Shown: piece by piece, positions 17,349-26,178 of the stretch
Position numbering within the stretch: the stretch's first letter is position 1
Layout of the letters: every line of letters begins with the position of its first letter
Assembly (NCBI RefSeq): GCF_015686695.1
Contig: NZ_JADPMR010000001.1
Span: 2,232,001 to 2,296,000 of the forward strand
DNA from: Vibrio nitrifigilis
Lineage (GTDB): Bacteria; Pseudomonadota; Gammaproteobacteria; Enterobacterales; Vibrionaceae
Length of the DNA: 64,000 nt
Direction of reading: 5' to 3'
Position numbers and translations under genes: made by a program
The notes under the pieces: generated by a model
The model's input: only the letters and a program-made list of their open reading frames with translations
Databases searched by the model: none
Told to the model about the DNA's origin: nothing

Positions 17349-18163
17349 TGACTCATGACATTATTACGGCTCTGCACAAAGTACGACAAATACAACCATT
17401 AGTGATCAATATGACCAACGATGTGGTGACCAACTACTGTGCGAATGCATTACTCGCTGTCGGCGCCTCCCCTATCATGGCGAACTCACGACACGAAATG
17501 GCTGAGTTGATCAGCATGGCCGGCGCGTTAGTGGTCAATATCGGCACACTCAACGAAACGCGCGTCAATCAAATGCATTATGCCATCGAATGTGCCAATC
17601 ATGCGGGCATCCCTGTGGTACTTGATCCCGTGGGATGCGGAGCGACGAAATATCGAACTCAGGTTAGCCAAACCTTTTGCACGCTTGCTGAAAATCTCAT
17701 TATTCGCGCGAATGCCTCTGAAATTAAAGCGTTAAGTGGCATGAAAGGGAACACTAAAGGAGTCGATAGCACGGCAGAGTCCACTGACGTCATTGATGCG
17801 GGTTATCAACTTTTAAGGCCTGGGGTTTCAGGGATTGTGATTTCCGGCGCCACCGATGTCATTATTAGCCCAACTCAACAGGTTCACCTCTACAACGGCA
17901 GCACGCTCATGCCTTATGTAACAGGTACTGGCTGTAGTCTCAGTGCTATGGTGGGTGCATTTGCAGCCGTTGGTGAAACGTCAGGATTCGCTGCCACAGC
18001 AATTTGGGGAATCGCAGGGGAAATTACGTCACATAAGGCGCAAGGCCCTGGTAGTTTTGCCGCTTTAATGCTCGATAACGTGTACCAATTGGACAATAAT
18101 CAGATAAGCAACACATTTAGAGGTGACGTTATCGCTAATAATAGTGCGATGAATCTAGTTTAG
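17345..18163 (+). CDS. thiM: Hydroxyethylthiazole kinase
   Basis: The 272-residue protein phosphorylates hydroxyethylthiazole, a thiamine salvage step. Family motifs include VINMTNDVVTNYCANALLA near 19-37, VLDPVGCGATKYR near 95 and VTGTGCSLSAMVGA near 195, the last with the catalytic cysteine. It overlaps thiD by 4 bases and is under the same riboswitch. ThiE, which joins the two products, is not in the window, so this is a salvage pair with the coupling enzyme elsewhere. Confidence 0.95.
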   Translation: MMTHDIITALHKVRQIQPLVINMTNDVVTNYCANALLAVGASPIMANSRHEMAELISMAGALVVNIGTLNETRVNQMHYAIECANHAGIPVVLDPVGCGATKYRTQVSQTFCTLAENLIIRANASEIKALSGMKGNTKGVDSTAESTDVIDAGYQLLRPGVSGIVISGATDVIISPTQQVHLYNGSTLMPYVTGTGCSLSAMVGAFAAVGETSGFAATAIWGIAGEITSHKAQGPGSFAALMLDNVYQLDNNQISNTFRGDVIANNSAMNLV

Positions 18164-18170
18164 ATCATCA

Positions 18171-18222
18171 CCGCTGCACACAAAAAGTGAATCATGTGCA
18201 GCGGAATTCGTTCAATTTTTTT
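18171..18222 (+). terminator. Terminator after thiM
   Basis: A perfect 10-bp stem, ccgctgcaca (18171-18180) with tgtgcagcgg (18195-18204), is followed by aattcgttcaattttttt. It lies 7 bases after the thiM stop. Confidence 0.75.
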
Positions 18223-18313
18223 GATGATTACCAACGAGATTTGCCAATTTTGCATTTTGACAGTTGATTTAAAATAACAAACATCTCTAAAAAATTTGAA
18301 TGAAGGACACTCC

Positions 18314-19009
18314 ATGATCGAAAAAAGGGCGGCGCAAGAACGAGGGCATGTCGATTTAGGCTGGCTTAATAGTTATCACACCTTTTCCTTTGGCCAATAT
18401 TACGATCCTCATCATATGGGATTTTCTGCTTTACGCGTGATTAATGATGATACTGTGCAACCTGATCAAGGTTTTCAAACCCACGGTCACCGCAACATGG
18501 AAATCATTAGTTTTGTGTTAGAAGGCACTATCGCGCACAAAGACAGTGGCGGCAATATTGAAACGTTGCCACAAGGCGAATTCCAACTGATGTCCGCAGG
18601 CCAAGGGATCTACCACAGTGAATTTAATCACTCATCGACGAATCCGTTGCATTTCTTACAAATTTGGATAGAACCCAATCAAACCGACACTCGGCCTAGT
18701 TACCAACAAAAACCATTTAATGTTATTCAAGGCTTAACGCCGATTGCCACACCTGATGGACAATACGATTCGTTTACCATCAAACAAGATGCTTCACTGT
18801 TCCAATTAGTGCTTGCAGGACAAACGCAGCAGCGCTACGCAATCGCAGAGTCTCGCCGCGTATATGTGCACCTCATCTCTGGATCATTACAAATTAACGA
18901 CCTGTCTCTCTTACCTGGTGATGGTGCGAAAATTTCTGATATTGACCAAATCGATCTAATTAACGAAGGTAGTGAACAAGTTATCGCTTTAATGTTCGAT
19001 CTGCCCTAG
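18314..19009 (+). CDS. Pirin family protein (YhhW-like)
   Basis: The double-cupin pirin motif is clear: HTFSFGQYYDPHHMGFSALRVINDD near 21-45, with HGHRNMEI and HSEFNH further on, giving the metal-binding histidines and glutamate of the N-terminal cupin. E. coli YhhW, of the same size, has quercetin 2,3-dioxygenase activity in vitro; the biological role is uncertain. The ATG at 18314, preceded by AAGGA, is chosen over the upstream TTG at 18296. This gives 231 residues. It is a single-gene unit with hairpins on both sides. Confidence 0.88.
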   Translation: MIEKRAAQERGHVDLGWLNSYHTFSFGQYYDPHHMGFSALRVINDDTVQPDQGFQTHGHRNMEIISFVLEGTIAHKDSGGNIETLPQGEFQLMSAGQGIYHSEFNHSSTNPLHFLQIWIEPNQTDTRPSYQQKPFNVIQGLTPIATPDGQYDSFTIKQDASLFQLVLAGQTQQRYAIAESRRVYVHLISGSLQINDLSLLPGDGAKISDIDQIDLINEGSEQVIALMFDLP

Positions 19010-19018
19010 CCCTCCTCC

Positions 19019-19050
19019 ATAGTAAGAGTCAAACTCTTACTATTTTCAGC
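19019..19050 (+). terminator. Hairpin after the pirin gene
   Basis: An 11-bp perfect stem, atagtaagagt with actcttactat around a 3-base loop (19019-19043), is followed by tttcagcttt. It is low in GC for a terminator, and its near-perfect symmetry means it could also bind a regulator of the following gene. Confidence 0.55.
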
Positions 19051-19052
19051 TT

Positions 19053-19080
19053 TGTAACCGGTTACAGAAACCGGTTACAA
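19053..19080 (+). promoter_or_regulatory. Tandem LacI-family operator-like palindromes
   Basis: tgtaaccggttaca (19053-19066) is a perfect 14-bp palindrome with a central CpG, typical of GalR/LacI-family operators. A second copy, gaaaccggttacaa, follows, its centre 13 bp further on. They lie about 100 bases before the 6-phospho-beta-glucosidase start. The LacI-family gene immediately downstream of that enzyme is the likely binder. Confidence 0.7.
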
Positions 19081-19175
19081 TTTTCTTTTGATTGATCTAG
19101 AATAGTCACTATTGATCCTGAGTGAATCGTCATGTTGGTCAGGATCCGTTTATTCATTTCCAATCGAGGAATATT

Positions 19176-20609
19176 ATGTCTACGTTAAGTTTCCCAAGTG
19201 ATTTTTTATGGGGCGGAGCTGTCGCAGCGCACCAAGTTGAAGGTGGCTGGAATAAAGATGGTAAGGGTCCAAGTATCGTTGATGTTCTAACCAAAGGTGC
19301 CCACGGCGTTCCTCGCGTGATTACCGATACCGTTGAAGCCGATCAATTCTATCCAAACCACGAAGCTGTCGACTTTTACGGCCGTTATAAACAAGATATC
19401 GCCCTATTTGCGGAAATGGGATTTAAATGTTTTCGTACATCGATTGCGTGGACACGTATTTTCCCCAAAGGTGATGAAGAGACACCAAATGAAGCAGGAC
19501 TGCAGTTCTATGATGATATGTTCGATGAACTGCTCAAATATGGTATCGAACCTGTTATCACATTTTCTCACTTCGAAATGCCGCATCACTTAGTCAAAGA
19601 ATACGGCGGTTGGACAAACCGTAAGGTCGTTGATTTCTTTGTGAAATTTGCTGAAGTGGTACTCAAACGCTACCAAAACAAAGTGAAGTATTGGATTACC
19701 TTTAACGAAATCAATAACCAAGCCAACTGGAAAGCACCGCTATTTGGTTACTGTAATTCAGGGGTGATTTATCTTGATCACGACAACCCAGAACAGACAC
19801 TTTACCAAGTCGCTCACCACCAATTTGTTGCCCATGCGAAAGTCGTAAAACTTGGTCACGACATTAATCCAAGCATGCAAATCGGTAGCATGATTCACAT
19901 GATGCCGCTTTACCCTGCGTCATGTCGCCCTGAAGATATGCTTAAAGCACAAGATATGATGCGCAGTAAGTATTTGTTCAGCGATGTTCAGGTACGTGGC
20001 TATTACCCAAGCTATCTACTGAAAGATTGGGAACGCAAAGGCATTCATGTACAAATGGAAGAAGGCGATGATGAAATTCTGCGCCAGGGCTGTTCCGATT
20101 ATCTCGCTATCAGCTACTACATGACCAATATTGTGTCTGCCGAGCCAGTTGAAGGTGATTCGGACAGCTTGTTTGGAGAAAGTCGTCTCAATCCTCACCT
20201 TCCAGCTTCCGACTGGGGCTGGCAGGTCGATCCTCAAGGGCTGCGCTTTGCCCTCTCTGAACTTTATGAGCGTTATCAGAAACCAATTTTCATCGTCGAA
20301 AATGGTTTAGGTGCTCTAGATAAGGTTGAACAAGACGGCTCAATCAACGACGACTATCGCATCGAGTACCTCGGTGCTCATATTCGTGAAGTAAAAAATG
20401 CTATCGCTCTCGACGGGGTTCCTGTGATGGGCTTTACCCCTTGGGGTTGCATCGATTGTGTGTCATTCACAACGGGTGAATATCGCAAACGTTACGGTTT
20501 TATCTATGTCGACAAACACGATGATGGCAGCGGCACAATGGAACGTTCGAAGAAGAAAAGTTTCTTCTGGTATCAAAATGTGATTAGTACCAATGGAAAT
20601 GAGATCTAA
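19176..20609 (+). CDS. bglA: GH1 6-phospho-beta-glucosidase
   Basis: The enzyme hydrolyses phosphorylated beta-glucosides such as cellobiose-, arbutin- or salicin-6-phosphate inside the cell. The N-terminal SDFLWGGAVAAHQVEGGWNK block, the acid/base Glu178 in TFNEIN and the nucleophile Glu375 in IVENGLG are all present. The end, GFIYVDKHDDGSGTMERSKK, is typical of the phospho-beta-glucosidase branch. The ATG at 19176, with GAGGAA before it, gives 477 residues; a longer frame from 19122 lacks support. No PTS transporter is adjacent, so the phosphorylated substrate must come from a transporter elsewhere. A LacI-family regulator follows. Confidence 0.9.
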   Translation: MSTLSFPSDFLWGGAVAAHQVEGGWNKDGKGPSIVDVLTKGAHGVPRVITDTVEADQFYPNHEAVDFYGRYKQDIALFAEMGFKCFRTSIAWTRIFPKGDEETPNEAGLQFYDDMFDELLKYGIEPVITFSHFEMPHHLVKEYGGWTNRKVVDFFVKFAEVVLKRYQNKVKYWITFNEINNQANWKAPLFGYCNSGVIYLDHDNPEQTLYQVAHHQFVAHAKVVKLGHDINPSMQIGSMIHMMPLYPASCRPEDMLKAQDMMRSKYLFSDVQVRGYYPSYLLKDWERKGIHVQMEEGDDEILRQGCSDYLAISYYMTNIVSAEPVEGDSDSLFGESRLNPHLPASDWGWQVDPQGLRFALSELYERYQKPIFIVENGLGALDKVEQDGSINDDYRIEYLGAHIREVKNAIALDGVPVMGFTPWGCIDCVSFTTGEYRKRYGFIYVDKHDDGSGTMERSKKKSFFWYQNVISTNGNEI

Positions 20610-20676
20610 TTGATTGATGATCCCAGGCAGATTTTAGTGCTATCACCTCGTCGTGATTCTCAATACACATGAATCG

Positions 20677-20754
20677 CAATGAAAGAGTAAATATCTACTC
20701 TTAGTCTCATTGAAAATTGTGGTACTCTCGCCGCCCTTAGACATTTGGGCGGCG
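20677..20754 (+). other. Two consecutive hairpins before the LacI-family gene
   Basis: The first is nested: caatga with tcattg and, inside, agagta with tactct (20677-20712). The second is a perfect GC-rich stem, cgccgccc (20729-20736) with gggcggcg (20747-20754). The second ends 19 bases before the start codon, so it may sit in the leader. The first could end the bglA transcript. Confidence 0.55.
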
Positions 20755-20773
20755 TGATCTTAGAGGACATTTC

Positions 20774-21832
20774 ATGGCAACAATCAATGATGTATGCAAA
20801 ACAACAGGCTTATCTAAAGCGACGGTTTCCCGAGTCATCAATGGAAGCGGACAAGTGAAAGCCGCAACTCGAGAACGAGTGGTTGCCGCAATGAAACAGC
20901 TCAACTACCACCCAAGCAGTGTCGCCCAAGCGCTAGCAACCAATATTTCCAATTCTATTGGCTTGATACTCCCCCAATTTCAAAGCAACTATTTCGGCAG
21001 CATTTTGTATCATGCTGAGCAAAGTGCCCAAACAGCAAATAAAAAACTATTAGTCGTTAACAGCAAAAACAGTGCTCAAGGGGAAACAGAAGCCGTTGAA
21101 ACACTTATCTTTCAACGCTGTGATGCAATTTTGCTGTATAGCCGCCATTTAAATGAAGAAGCGTTAGTGAAACTGCAACAGCAAGCTAACGTGCCCTTAA
21201 TCGTACTCAATCGCCAATTAAATTCGGCAACAGTTTCTAGTTTTGGCTTTGAACAGGTTCAATTAGCCACCATCGCTGTCGATCATTTGATTCAGTTAGG
21301 ACATAGAAATATTGCCTGCATTACCTCACCATTAGACAGTGAAACAGGACGATTACGTTACCAAGCTTATCAAGATGCACTTACAAAGCACGATATTACA
21401 GTAAATAAACACTTGGTCACACAAGGGGAAAATACATTAGAAACAGGTTATCGAGCCACTCAGCAGTTACTCCAAAATCTCGGCCATCAAACAGCACACT
21501 CTTGCCCATTTAGTGCTCTGTTTGCCTGTAATGATGATATGGCAATTGGCGCGATTCGCGCTCTACACGATGCAGGCTTAAAGGTACCTCATGATGTTTC
21601 CGTCATTGGCATAGATAACGAACCAGCAGCCGCTTATGCGCTGCCCAGTTTATCCAGTGTCTCTTTGCCTATTCATTCACTAACCATTGACGCAATGAAT
21701 CTAGCTATTAAGCAAATTCCAACAATGAATAACACAGTAGCAACACACAAAAATTATCAAGGAAGCCTTGTCAGCCGGGAATCTTGCACAAAATTCCACT
21801 CAGTTAACACTTCTTTCGCAACGCGAATGTAA
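20774..21832 (+). CDS. LacI-family transcriptional regulator (AscG/GalR-like)
   Basis: The 352-residue repressor has a LacI helix-turn-helix in ATINDVCKTTGLSKATVSRV (residues 2-21), hinge helix residues SSVAQALA near 56, and a periplasmic-binding-like effector domain starting NSIGLILPQFQSNYFG. It follows the phospho-beta-glucosidase gene on the same strand and probably represses it through the paired palindromes at 19053-19080. The inducer is probably a phosphorylated or free beta-glucoside. That it regulates its neighbour is inference from position. Confidence 0.88.
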   Translation: MATINDVCKTTGLSKATVSRVINGSGQVKAATRERVVAAMKQLNYHPSSVAQALATNISNSIGLILPQFQSNYFGSILYHAEQSAQTANKKLLVVNSKNSAQGETEAVETLIFQRCDAILLYSRHLNEEALVKLQQQANVPLIVLNRQLNSATVSSFGFEQVQLATIAVDHLIQLGHRNIACITSPLDSETGRLRYQAYQDALTKHDITVNKHLVTQGENTLETGYRATQQLLQNLGHQTAHSCPFSALFACNDDMAIGAIRALHDAGLKVPHDVSVIGIDNEPAAAYALPSLSSVSLPIHSLTIDAMNLAIKQIPTMNNTVATHKNYQGSLVSRESCTKFHSVNTSFATRM

Positions 21833-22000
21833 CATTACGCACTCAATATCATATGATGTTTACTTTTTAATATTATGCATTAAAGATAATATAATTATAT
21901 AAATGATAATCGTTGCTATCCATAAAAATTAACTGTAACCTAAATCCCGCTATTGGAATGTGATTCCTGCCTCCCCAAAATTGGGATCGCCTTTTAATAG

Positions 22001-22031
22001 CAAAAAAAAGCGCCACAGGACGTGGCGCTTT
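22001..22031 (-). terminator. Terminator of the sotB gene
   Basis: A perfect 10-bp stem, aaagcgccac (22007-22016) with gtggcgcttt (22022-22031), is followed on the minus strand by a run of eight T's. It could also stop transcription from the LacI-family gene side. Confidence 0.85.
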
Positions 22032-22053
22032 CCCCCTTATTTTCTAAAGGAAA

Positions 22054-23244
22054 TTATCTTAGCTGTGGATAGCGTCGTAACAAGAAGACGATAAAGCCTA
22101 AACCAACGACCCCAAATGCCACTCCAGCAACACCAATCCAAGTCACACTCGACATTTGAATCACTTTAGCACCAATCAAAGCACCTGAGCCGATGCCGAG
22201 GTTAATAATGCCAGAGTACATAGATTGAATCATATCCGACGCTTCTGCATTGATATTCAATACTTTTACCTGCATACATAGCGATATCACCATCAGCGCA
22301 GCGCCCCAAACAATCACATCAACAATGATTGACCAATGGAAGGTAACCGATGCCACTAGAGCCGCCATACATACGATCATCAGTACCACATTGCCATAGA
22401 GCAGAGAGGTGTTATGTTTTTCACCTAAGTAACTGAAAATGATACTACCAAGAATACCAGCGCCACCAAACGCAAGAAGAATCAATGTCGTGAATCCAGG
22501 ACTAATATGAGCCACATCATGCATGAATGGTTCAATATAGCTGTAAGCAGTGTAGTGAGCAGTAAACAACAAGAAAATGAACAAGTACAAGCCCATCAAC
22601 ATTGGATTACGTAGCAATGTTGGCAATGTTTTCATTGAGCCAGTAAATAAGCTTGGTAATTTTGGCAATAAACGAGCCAATACCAATAATATGATGAATG
22701 CGACCACACCAATCACAGCAAAAGTAATACGCCAACCAAATGCCTGCCCGATCATACGGCCAAGTGGAACCCCAAGCACCATCGCAAGTGATGTCCCTGT
22801 CGCGAGCACACTTAATGCCAACGTCTTTTTACCTGGAGGGGCAACACGAATCGCGATAGAGGCGGTGATCGACCAGAAAACAGCGTGAGCAAAAGCGATA
22901 CCAATCCGGCTTATCACTAATGATGGAAAATTCCACGCAAATACGGAGCCGACGTGGCTGATGATAAATAAGCCAAATACCCCCATTAACAAACCTTTGC
23001 GCTCTAACTTACTCGTCACCATCATCATAGGCAGTGACATTGATGCCACAATCCAAGCATAGATAGTCAACATCCAGCCAGCACTGGCAGCGGTGATATC
23101 AAAATCTCTTGCAATATCAGTCAGTAACCCTACTGGAACAAATTCAGTAGTGTTAAAAATAAAAGCACTGAAGCCTAGCGCGAAAACGCGCATGTACTGA
23201 GAATGGCGCGTCACCGTAGGCGCCGTTGCGGTGGTTTGGCTCAT
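22054..23244 (-). CDS. sotB: MFS sugar efflux transporter
   Basis: The 396-residue, 12-helix transporter closely follows E. coli SotB (YdeA): AFIFNTTEFVPVGLL near 21-35, the MFS loop 2-3 region MVTSKLERKGLL, RIGIAFAHAVFWSITAS near 111-127 and the middle block AHYTAYSYIEPFM. SotB exports sugars such as arabinose and IPTG and can lower their intracellular accumulation. Next to a beta-glucoside enzyme it may relieve sugar stress, but it is transcribed from the opposite strand with its own terminator. Confidence 0.9.
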   Translation of the reverse strand: MSQTTATAPTVTRHSQYMRVFALGFSAFIFNTTEFVPVGLLTDIARDFDITAASAGWMLTIYAWIVASMSLPMMMVTSKLERKGLLMGVFGLFIISHVGSVFAWNFPSLVISRIGIAFAHAVFWSITASIAIRVAPPGKKTLALSVLATGTSLAMVLGVPLGRMIGQAFGWRITFAVIGVVAFIILLVLARLLPKLPSLFTGSMKTLPTLLRNPMLMGLYLFIFLLFTAHYTAYSYIEPFMHDVAHISPGFTTLILLAFGGAGILGSIIFSYLGEKHNTSLLYGNVVLMIVCMAALVASVTFHWSIIVDVIVWGAALMVISLCMQVKVLNINAEASDMIQSMYSGIINLGIGSGALIGAKVIQMSSVTWIGVAGVAFGVVGLGFIVFLLRRYPQLR

Positions 23245-23379
23245 AACGACTCTATAAAATTAAAAACATTGATTTCAAGGACGCGGCGATTGTCGCGCGT
23301 TTTATACAGAAAAGATAGATGGATCACAAAATTTTTCAAGTAAACCATTTCTGTTTCTTAAAAGCTGAGAAATTGAACA

Positions 23380-23412
23380 AAAAAATCCGAAGCCAACAGC
23401 CTGACTTCGGAT
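23380..23412 (-). terminator. Terminator of the glutathione peroxidase gene
   Basis: Stem atccgaag (23385-23392) with cttcggat (23405-23412), followed on the minus strand by a T run. It lies 26 bases after the stop. Confidence 0.8.
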
Positions 23413-23438
23413 GATAATTTTTACAGCGCCGGGGGAGA

Positions 23439-23984
23439 TTATTTAGCTAATGCTTCATCCAATGCTTTAGTTAAAATTGGGTGATCAGGCGTCATATCTG
23501 GTGCAAAGTGACCAATCACTTCACCGTCTTTGCTCACTAGGAATTTTTCAAAGTTCCACAGTACATTGCCGTCTTTCACTTCAAAACCATAACCTTTCAG
23601 CTTTTCAACAAAACCGCTATCTGGAGCTGTAGTACGTTCTGGAATCGCAGAGAAAAGTGCTTGGTATAAAGGATGACGACCTTCACCATTCACTTCTACT
23701 TTACTGAACATTGGGAATGTCACACCAAAACGAGCAGTACAGAACGATTGAATTTCTGCTTCTTCACCTGGTTCTTGCGCACCAAACTGGTTACAAGGGA
23801 AACCTAGAATTTCCAAGCCTTCTTCTTTGCGAGCTTTATAAAGATTTTCTAACGCTTCGTATTGTGGTGTTAGGCCACATTCAGACGCGGTATTCACAAT
23901 CAATAGTGCTTTGCCTTTGTAATCAGACAATTTTTGTTGTTTACCTTCGATGGTGACAACGTCGATATCGTAAATGCTACTCAT
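23439..23984 (-). CDS. Glutathione peroxidase (thiol peroxidase type)
   Basis: The 182-residue protein has the family residues Cys36 in NTASECGLTPQY, Gln in FPCNQFGAQEPG near 70 and Trp/Asn in LWNFEKFLV near 137. The peroxidatic residue is cysteine, as in E. coli BtuE, which prefers thioredoxin. The ATG at 23984 has an AAGGAAC box; the upstream in-frame start at 24062 would add 26 residues that do not belong to the family. It reduces hydrogen and lipid peroxides. It lies next to an iron ABC transporter operon, but a terminator-like hairpin stands between them. Confidence 0.9.
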   Translation of the reverse strand: MSSIYDIDVVTIEGKQQKLSDYKGKALLIVNTASECGLTPQYEALENLYKARKEEGLEILGFPCNQFGAQEPGEEAEIQSFCTARFGVTFPMFSKVEVNGEGRHPLYQALFSAIPERTTAPDSGFVEKLKGYGFEVKDGNVLWNFEKFLVSKDGEVIGHFAPDMTPDHPILTKALDEALAK

Positions 23985-24098
23985 TAGATGTTCCTTTTTA
24001 TTCGTTATGGGATTCCTTGTTGACCAATTTGGCCAACGCAATGACAATACAATAGCGCACAATTATATTGTGTACAATCAATTAGTTTCAGTTTTGTG

Positions 24099-24148
24099 TA
24101 AAAACTATCCGTACAACACAAGTATACCCAAGTAACCGTTGTACGGAT
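24099..24148 (-). terminator. Terminator of the iron ABC operon, with a repeat core in its loop
   Basis: Perfect 11-bp arms atccgtacaac (24107-24117) and gttgtacggat (24138-24148), followed on the minus strand by agttttta. The loop contains tatacccaagtaacc, the same 15 bases that form the ends of the 266-bp repeat at 36962. Confidence 0.7.
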
Positions 24149-24176
24149 GAACGACATCATTCATTAATGAGAAAGA

Positions 24177-24944
24177 TTAGGCGTAACGGAAGGTTCTGAC
24201 AAAAGGAATACCATCAAGGTCATAGGAGACCTGAGCGGGCACACCATACACCTGCTCTATCAACTCAGCAGAGAGCACGTCGGTAGGCTTCCCTTGTGCC
24301 ACGACCTTACCCTCTTTCAAGACAATCAAATTATCCGCATATTGAGCGGCTAAATTGAGATCATGTAATACCATTAAAGCCGTCCAGCGATGTTGTTCAG
24401 TCTGTTCGATCAAATGGCCAAGCATCACTTGTTGAAAATGAAGATCCAAGGCACTGACAGGTTCATCTAACATCAAAACTTGCGGACTACGCAGTATCGC
24501 TTGTGCAAACAATACCATTTGGCACTGTCCACCACTTAATGTGCGAATATCTCGATCAGAGAGATGAGCAAGACCGATTTGATCCAGTACCTCAATCGCT
24601 TCGCGCAGCATCTCTTCATCAACACGCCAGCTCAATTTGTCTAGCTTACCCAGCAACACCACTTCGATAACAGTCAGGTTCGCATCAAGGCGAATATCTT
24701 GTGGCATGTAACCAATACGTTCGCGCCATTGAGTTAACTGTTTATAGTCAAGTGGCTCACCATCAAATGAAATCTTGCCCTCTTTCGGCTTGATGTCGCC
24801 AAACAACGTTTTGAGTAGCGTACTTTTCCCTGTTCCATTCGGGCCAATAATAACGTTCACTTCGCCCTGCTGAAGGGACAAGTTCATTTGATCGGCCAGT
24901 AATAGTTGATCAAGTTGTACGGTTAAATTATCAATAGTTAACAT
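24177..24944 (-). CDS. Iron(III)/siderophore-type ABC transporter ATP-binding protein
   Basis: The 255-residue ATPase of the FecE/FhuC/BtuD group has Walker A GPNGTGKS at 34-41, the signature LSGGQ near 138, Walker B VLMLDEP near 157 and the switch histidine in MVLHDLN near 190. It overlaps the permease gene by one base (ATGTT/TAA region at 24944) and drives the importer with the divergent binding protein at 26179. The substrate is iron-related by class and by the Fur site; siderophore, haem and free ferric iron remain possible. Confidence 0.88.
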   Translation of the reverse strand: MLTIDNLTVQLDQLLLADQMNLSLQQGEVNVIIGPNGTGKSTLLKTLFGDIKPKEGKISFDGEPLDYKQLTQWRERIGYMPQDIRLDANLTVIEVVLLGKLDKLSWRVDEEMLREAIEVLDQIGLAHLSDRDIRTLSGGQCQMVLFAQAILRSPQVLMLDEPVSALDLHFQQVMLGHLIEQTEQHRWTALMVLHDLNLAAQYADNLIVLKEGKVVAQGKPTDVLSAELIEQVYGVPAQVSYDLDGIPFVRTFRYA

Positions 24945-25996
24945 TAGCGCCTCCGAGCGATGATCAACCAGAAGAAAAACGGAACGCCGATAATAGCGGT
25001 TACAATACCGATAGGAAATAGCGCTCCCGGCACAATGACTTTTGATAAGACTGACGCACTTGATAATAAGAACGCACCAACAACAAAAGACAAAGGTAAG
25101 AAAAAGCGTTGATCTTCACCGACAATCATCCGAGCAATATTCGGCGCCACAATGCCAATAAAGCCAATGATACCGACAAAGCTCGTTACCGTTGCGGTCA
25201 TCAAAGCGACGATAAACAAGATTTTTAAGCGCAATTTCGATACATCAACCCCCAGACTTTTAGCTCGTTCTTCCCCCAAGCGTAATGCAGTTAATTTCCA
25301 CGCATCTTTCATCATTGCAACAAAGCTCCCCCCTACCACTACTGTGATAATGGTCAGGTTCTGCCACGTTGCTTTAGACAAACTACCAAACAGCCAAAAT
25401 AGAATTTGCTGGCTCAATTCTGGAGATGAAATGAACTGCACCAAAGAGAGTAACGACTGAAACAAAAACAGCAGAGCAATACCCGCTAATATTAACTGCC
25501 CTGAGGTGATGTGGCGCATCATCGCTAACATAAACAGGAAGGTTGCTGAAAGCATACAACAAACAAACGCGCCTATCGGCACAGCGTAGTCTGCACTCAT
25601 CCCCAACGCACCGACATATAAAGTGAGCGCAGCACCAAAACCAGCCGCTGCGGCCATCCCTAATGTATAAGGGCTTGCCATGGGGTTATTCAGTAATGTC
25701 TGCATTTCAGCGCCGCCTATACCTAAACTGCCTCCCACCACAATCGCCATAACAGCGATAGGAAGGCGTAAATTAGCCACAATAACTTGGGTTGTCGGGT
25801 CAACGCTGAGAGGAAAACCTACAAAGTTTAATAACGCATACGTGACACTAATGACATCGAGCATCGAAGGGCCTGTCGCAATATCAAACAAAAATGAGCT
25901 AAGCAGTAACATGCCCAGCAGCATAATGATTCGCCACCGACGCTGTTCACTTTTTCTTTGTTGCACAATGGCGTTTTCTATAGCTGACGCTGTCAT
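24944..25996 (-). CDS. FecCD-family iron ABC transporter permease
   Basis: The 350-residue permease of the BtuC/FhuB/FecD family has about ten hydrophobic segments. GSLGIGGAEMQTLLNNPMASPYTLGMAAAAGFGAA near 83-117 and the ATPase-contact block FVGIIGFIGIVAPNIARMIVG near 270 are diagnostic. The start is at 25996, 182 bases from the divergent binding-protein gene. A Fur-like box in between is expected to control both directions. Confidence 0.9.
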   Translation of the reverse strand: MTASAIENAIVQQRKSEQRRWRIIMLLGMLLLSSFLFDIATGPSMLDVISVTYALLNFVGFPLSVDPTTQVIVANLRLPIAVMAIVVGGSLGIGGAEMQTLLNNPMASPYTLGMAAAAGFGAALTLYVGALGMSADYAVPIGAFVCCMLSATFLFMLAMMRHITSGQLILAGIALLFLFQSLLSLVQFISSPELSQQILFWLFGSLSKATWQNLTIITVVVGGSFVAMMKDAWKLTALRLGEERAKSLGVDVSKLRLKILFIVALMTATVTSFVGIIGFIGIVAPNIARMIVGEDQRFFLPLSFVVGAFLLSSASVLSKVIVPGALFPIGIVTAIIGVPFFFWLIIARRR

Positions 25997-26091
25997 GATA
26001 GTCCTTAATTAAATCACTCTTCGCTACACTTCACAGCGTTTAACCACACTCTTCTACATCAGAAGACTCTGAATTATATAGAAACACTATG

Positions 26092-26158
26092 AATGATAAT
26101 TTCATAAATTATAAGTTGCGCGATTATACAGTAATAAATATGATAATCATTATTATTA
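26092..26158. promoter_or_regulatory. Fur box between divergent iron-transport genes
   Basis: tgataatcattatta (26141-26155) matches the 7-1-7 Fur inverted repeat with one mismatch and ends about 20 bases before the binding-protein start. A weaker Fur-like stretch, gaatgataatttcataa, lies near 26090-26106, closer to the permease start. Confidence 0.8.
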
Positions 26159-26178
26159 GCTACATAACATTAACTTAA

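Noticed and set aside
21895..21920. Fur box upstream of the sotB terminator (aaatgataatcgttgctatc)
   Set aside because: Only one half matches the consensus, and it lies downstream of two convergent genes, where a promoter is not expected.
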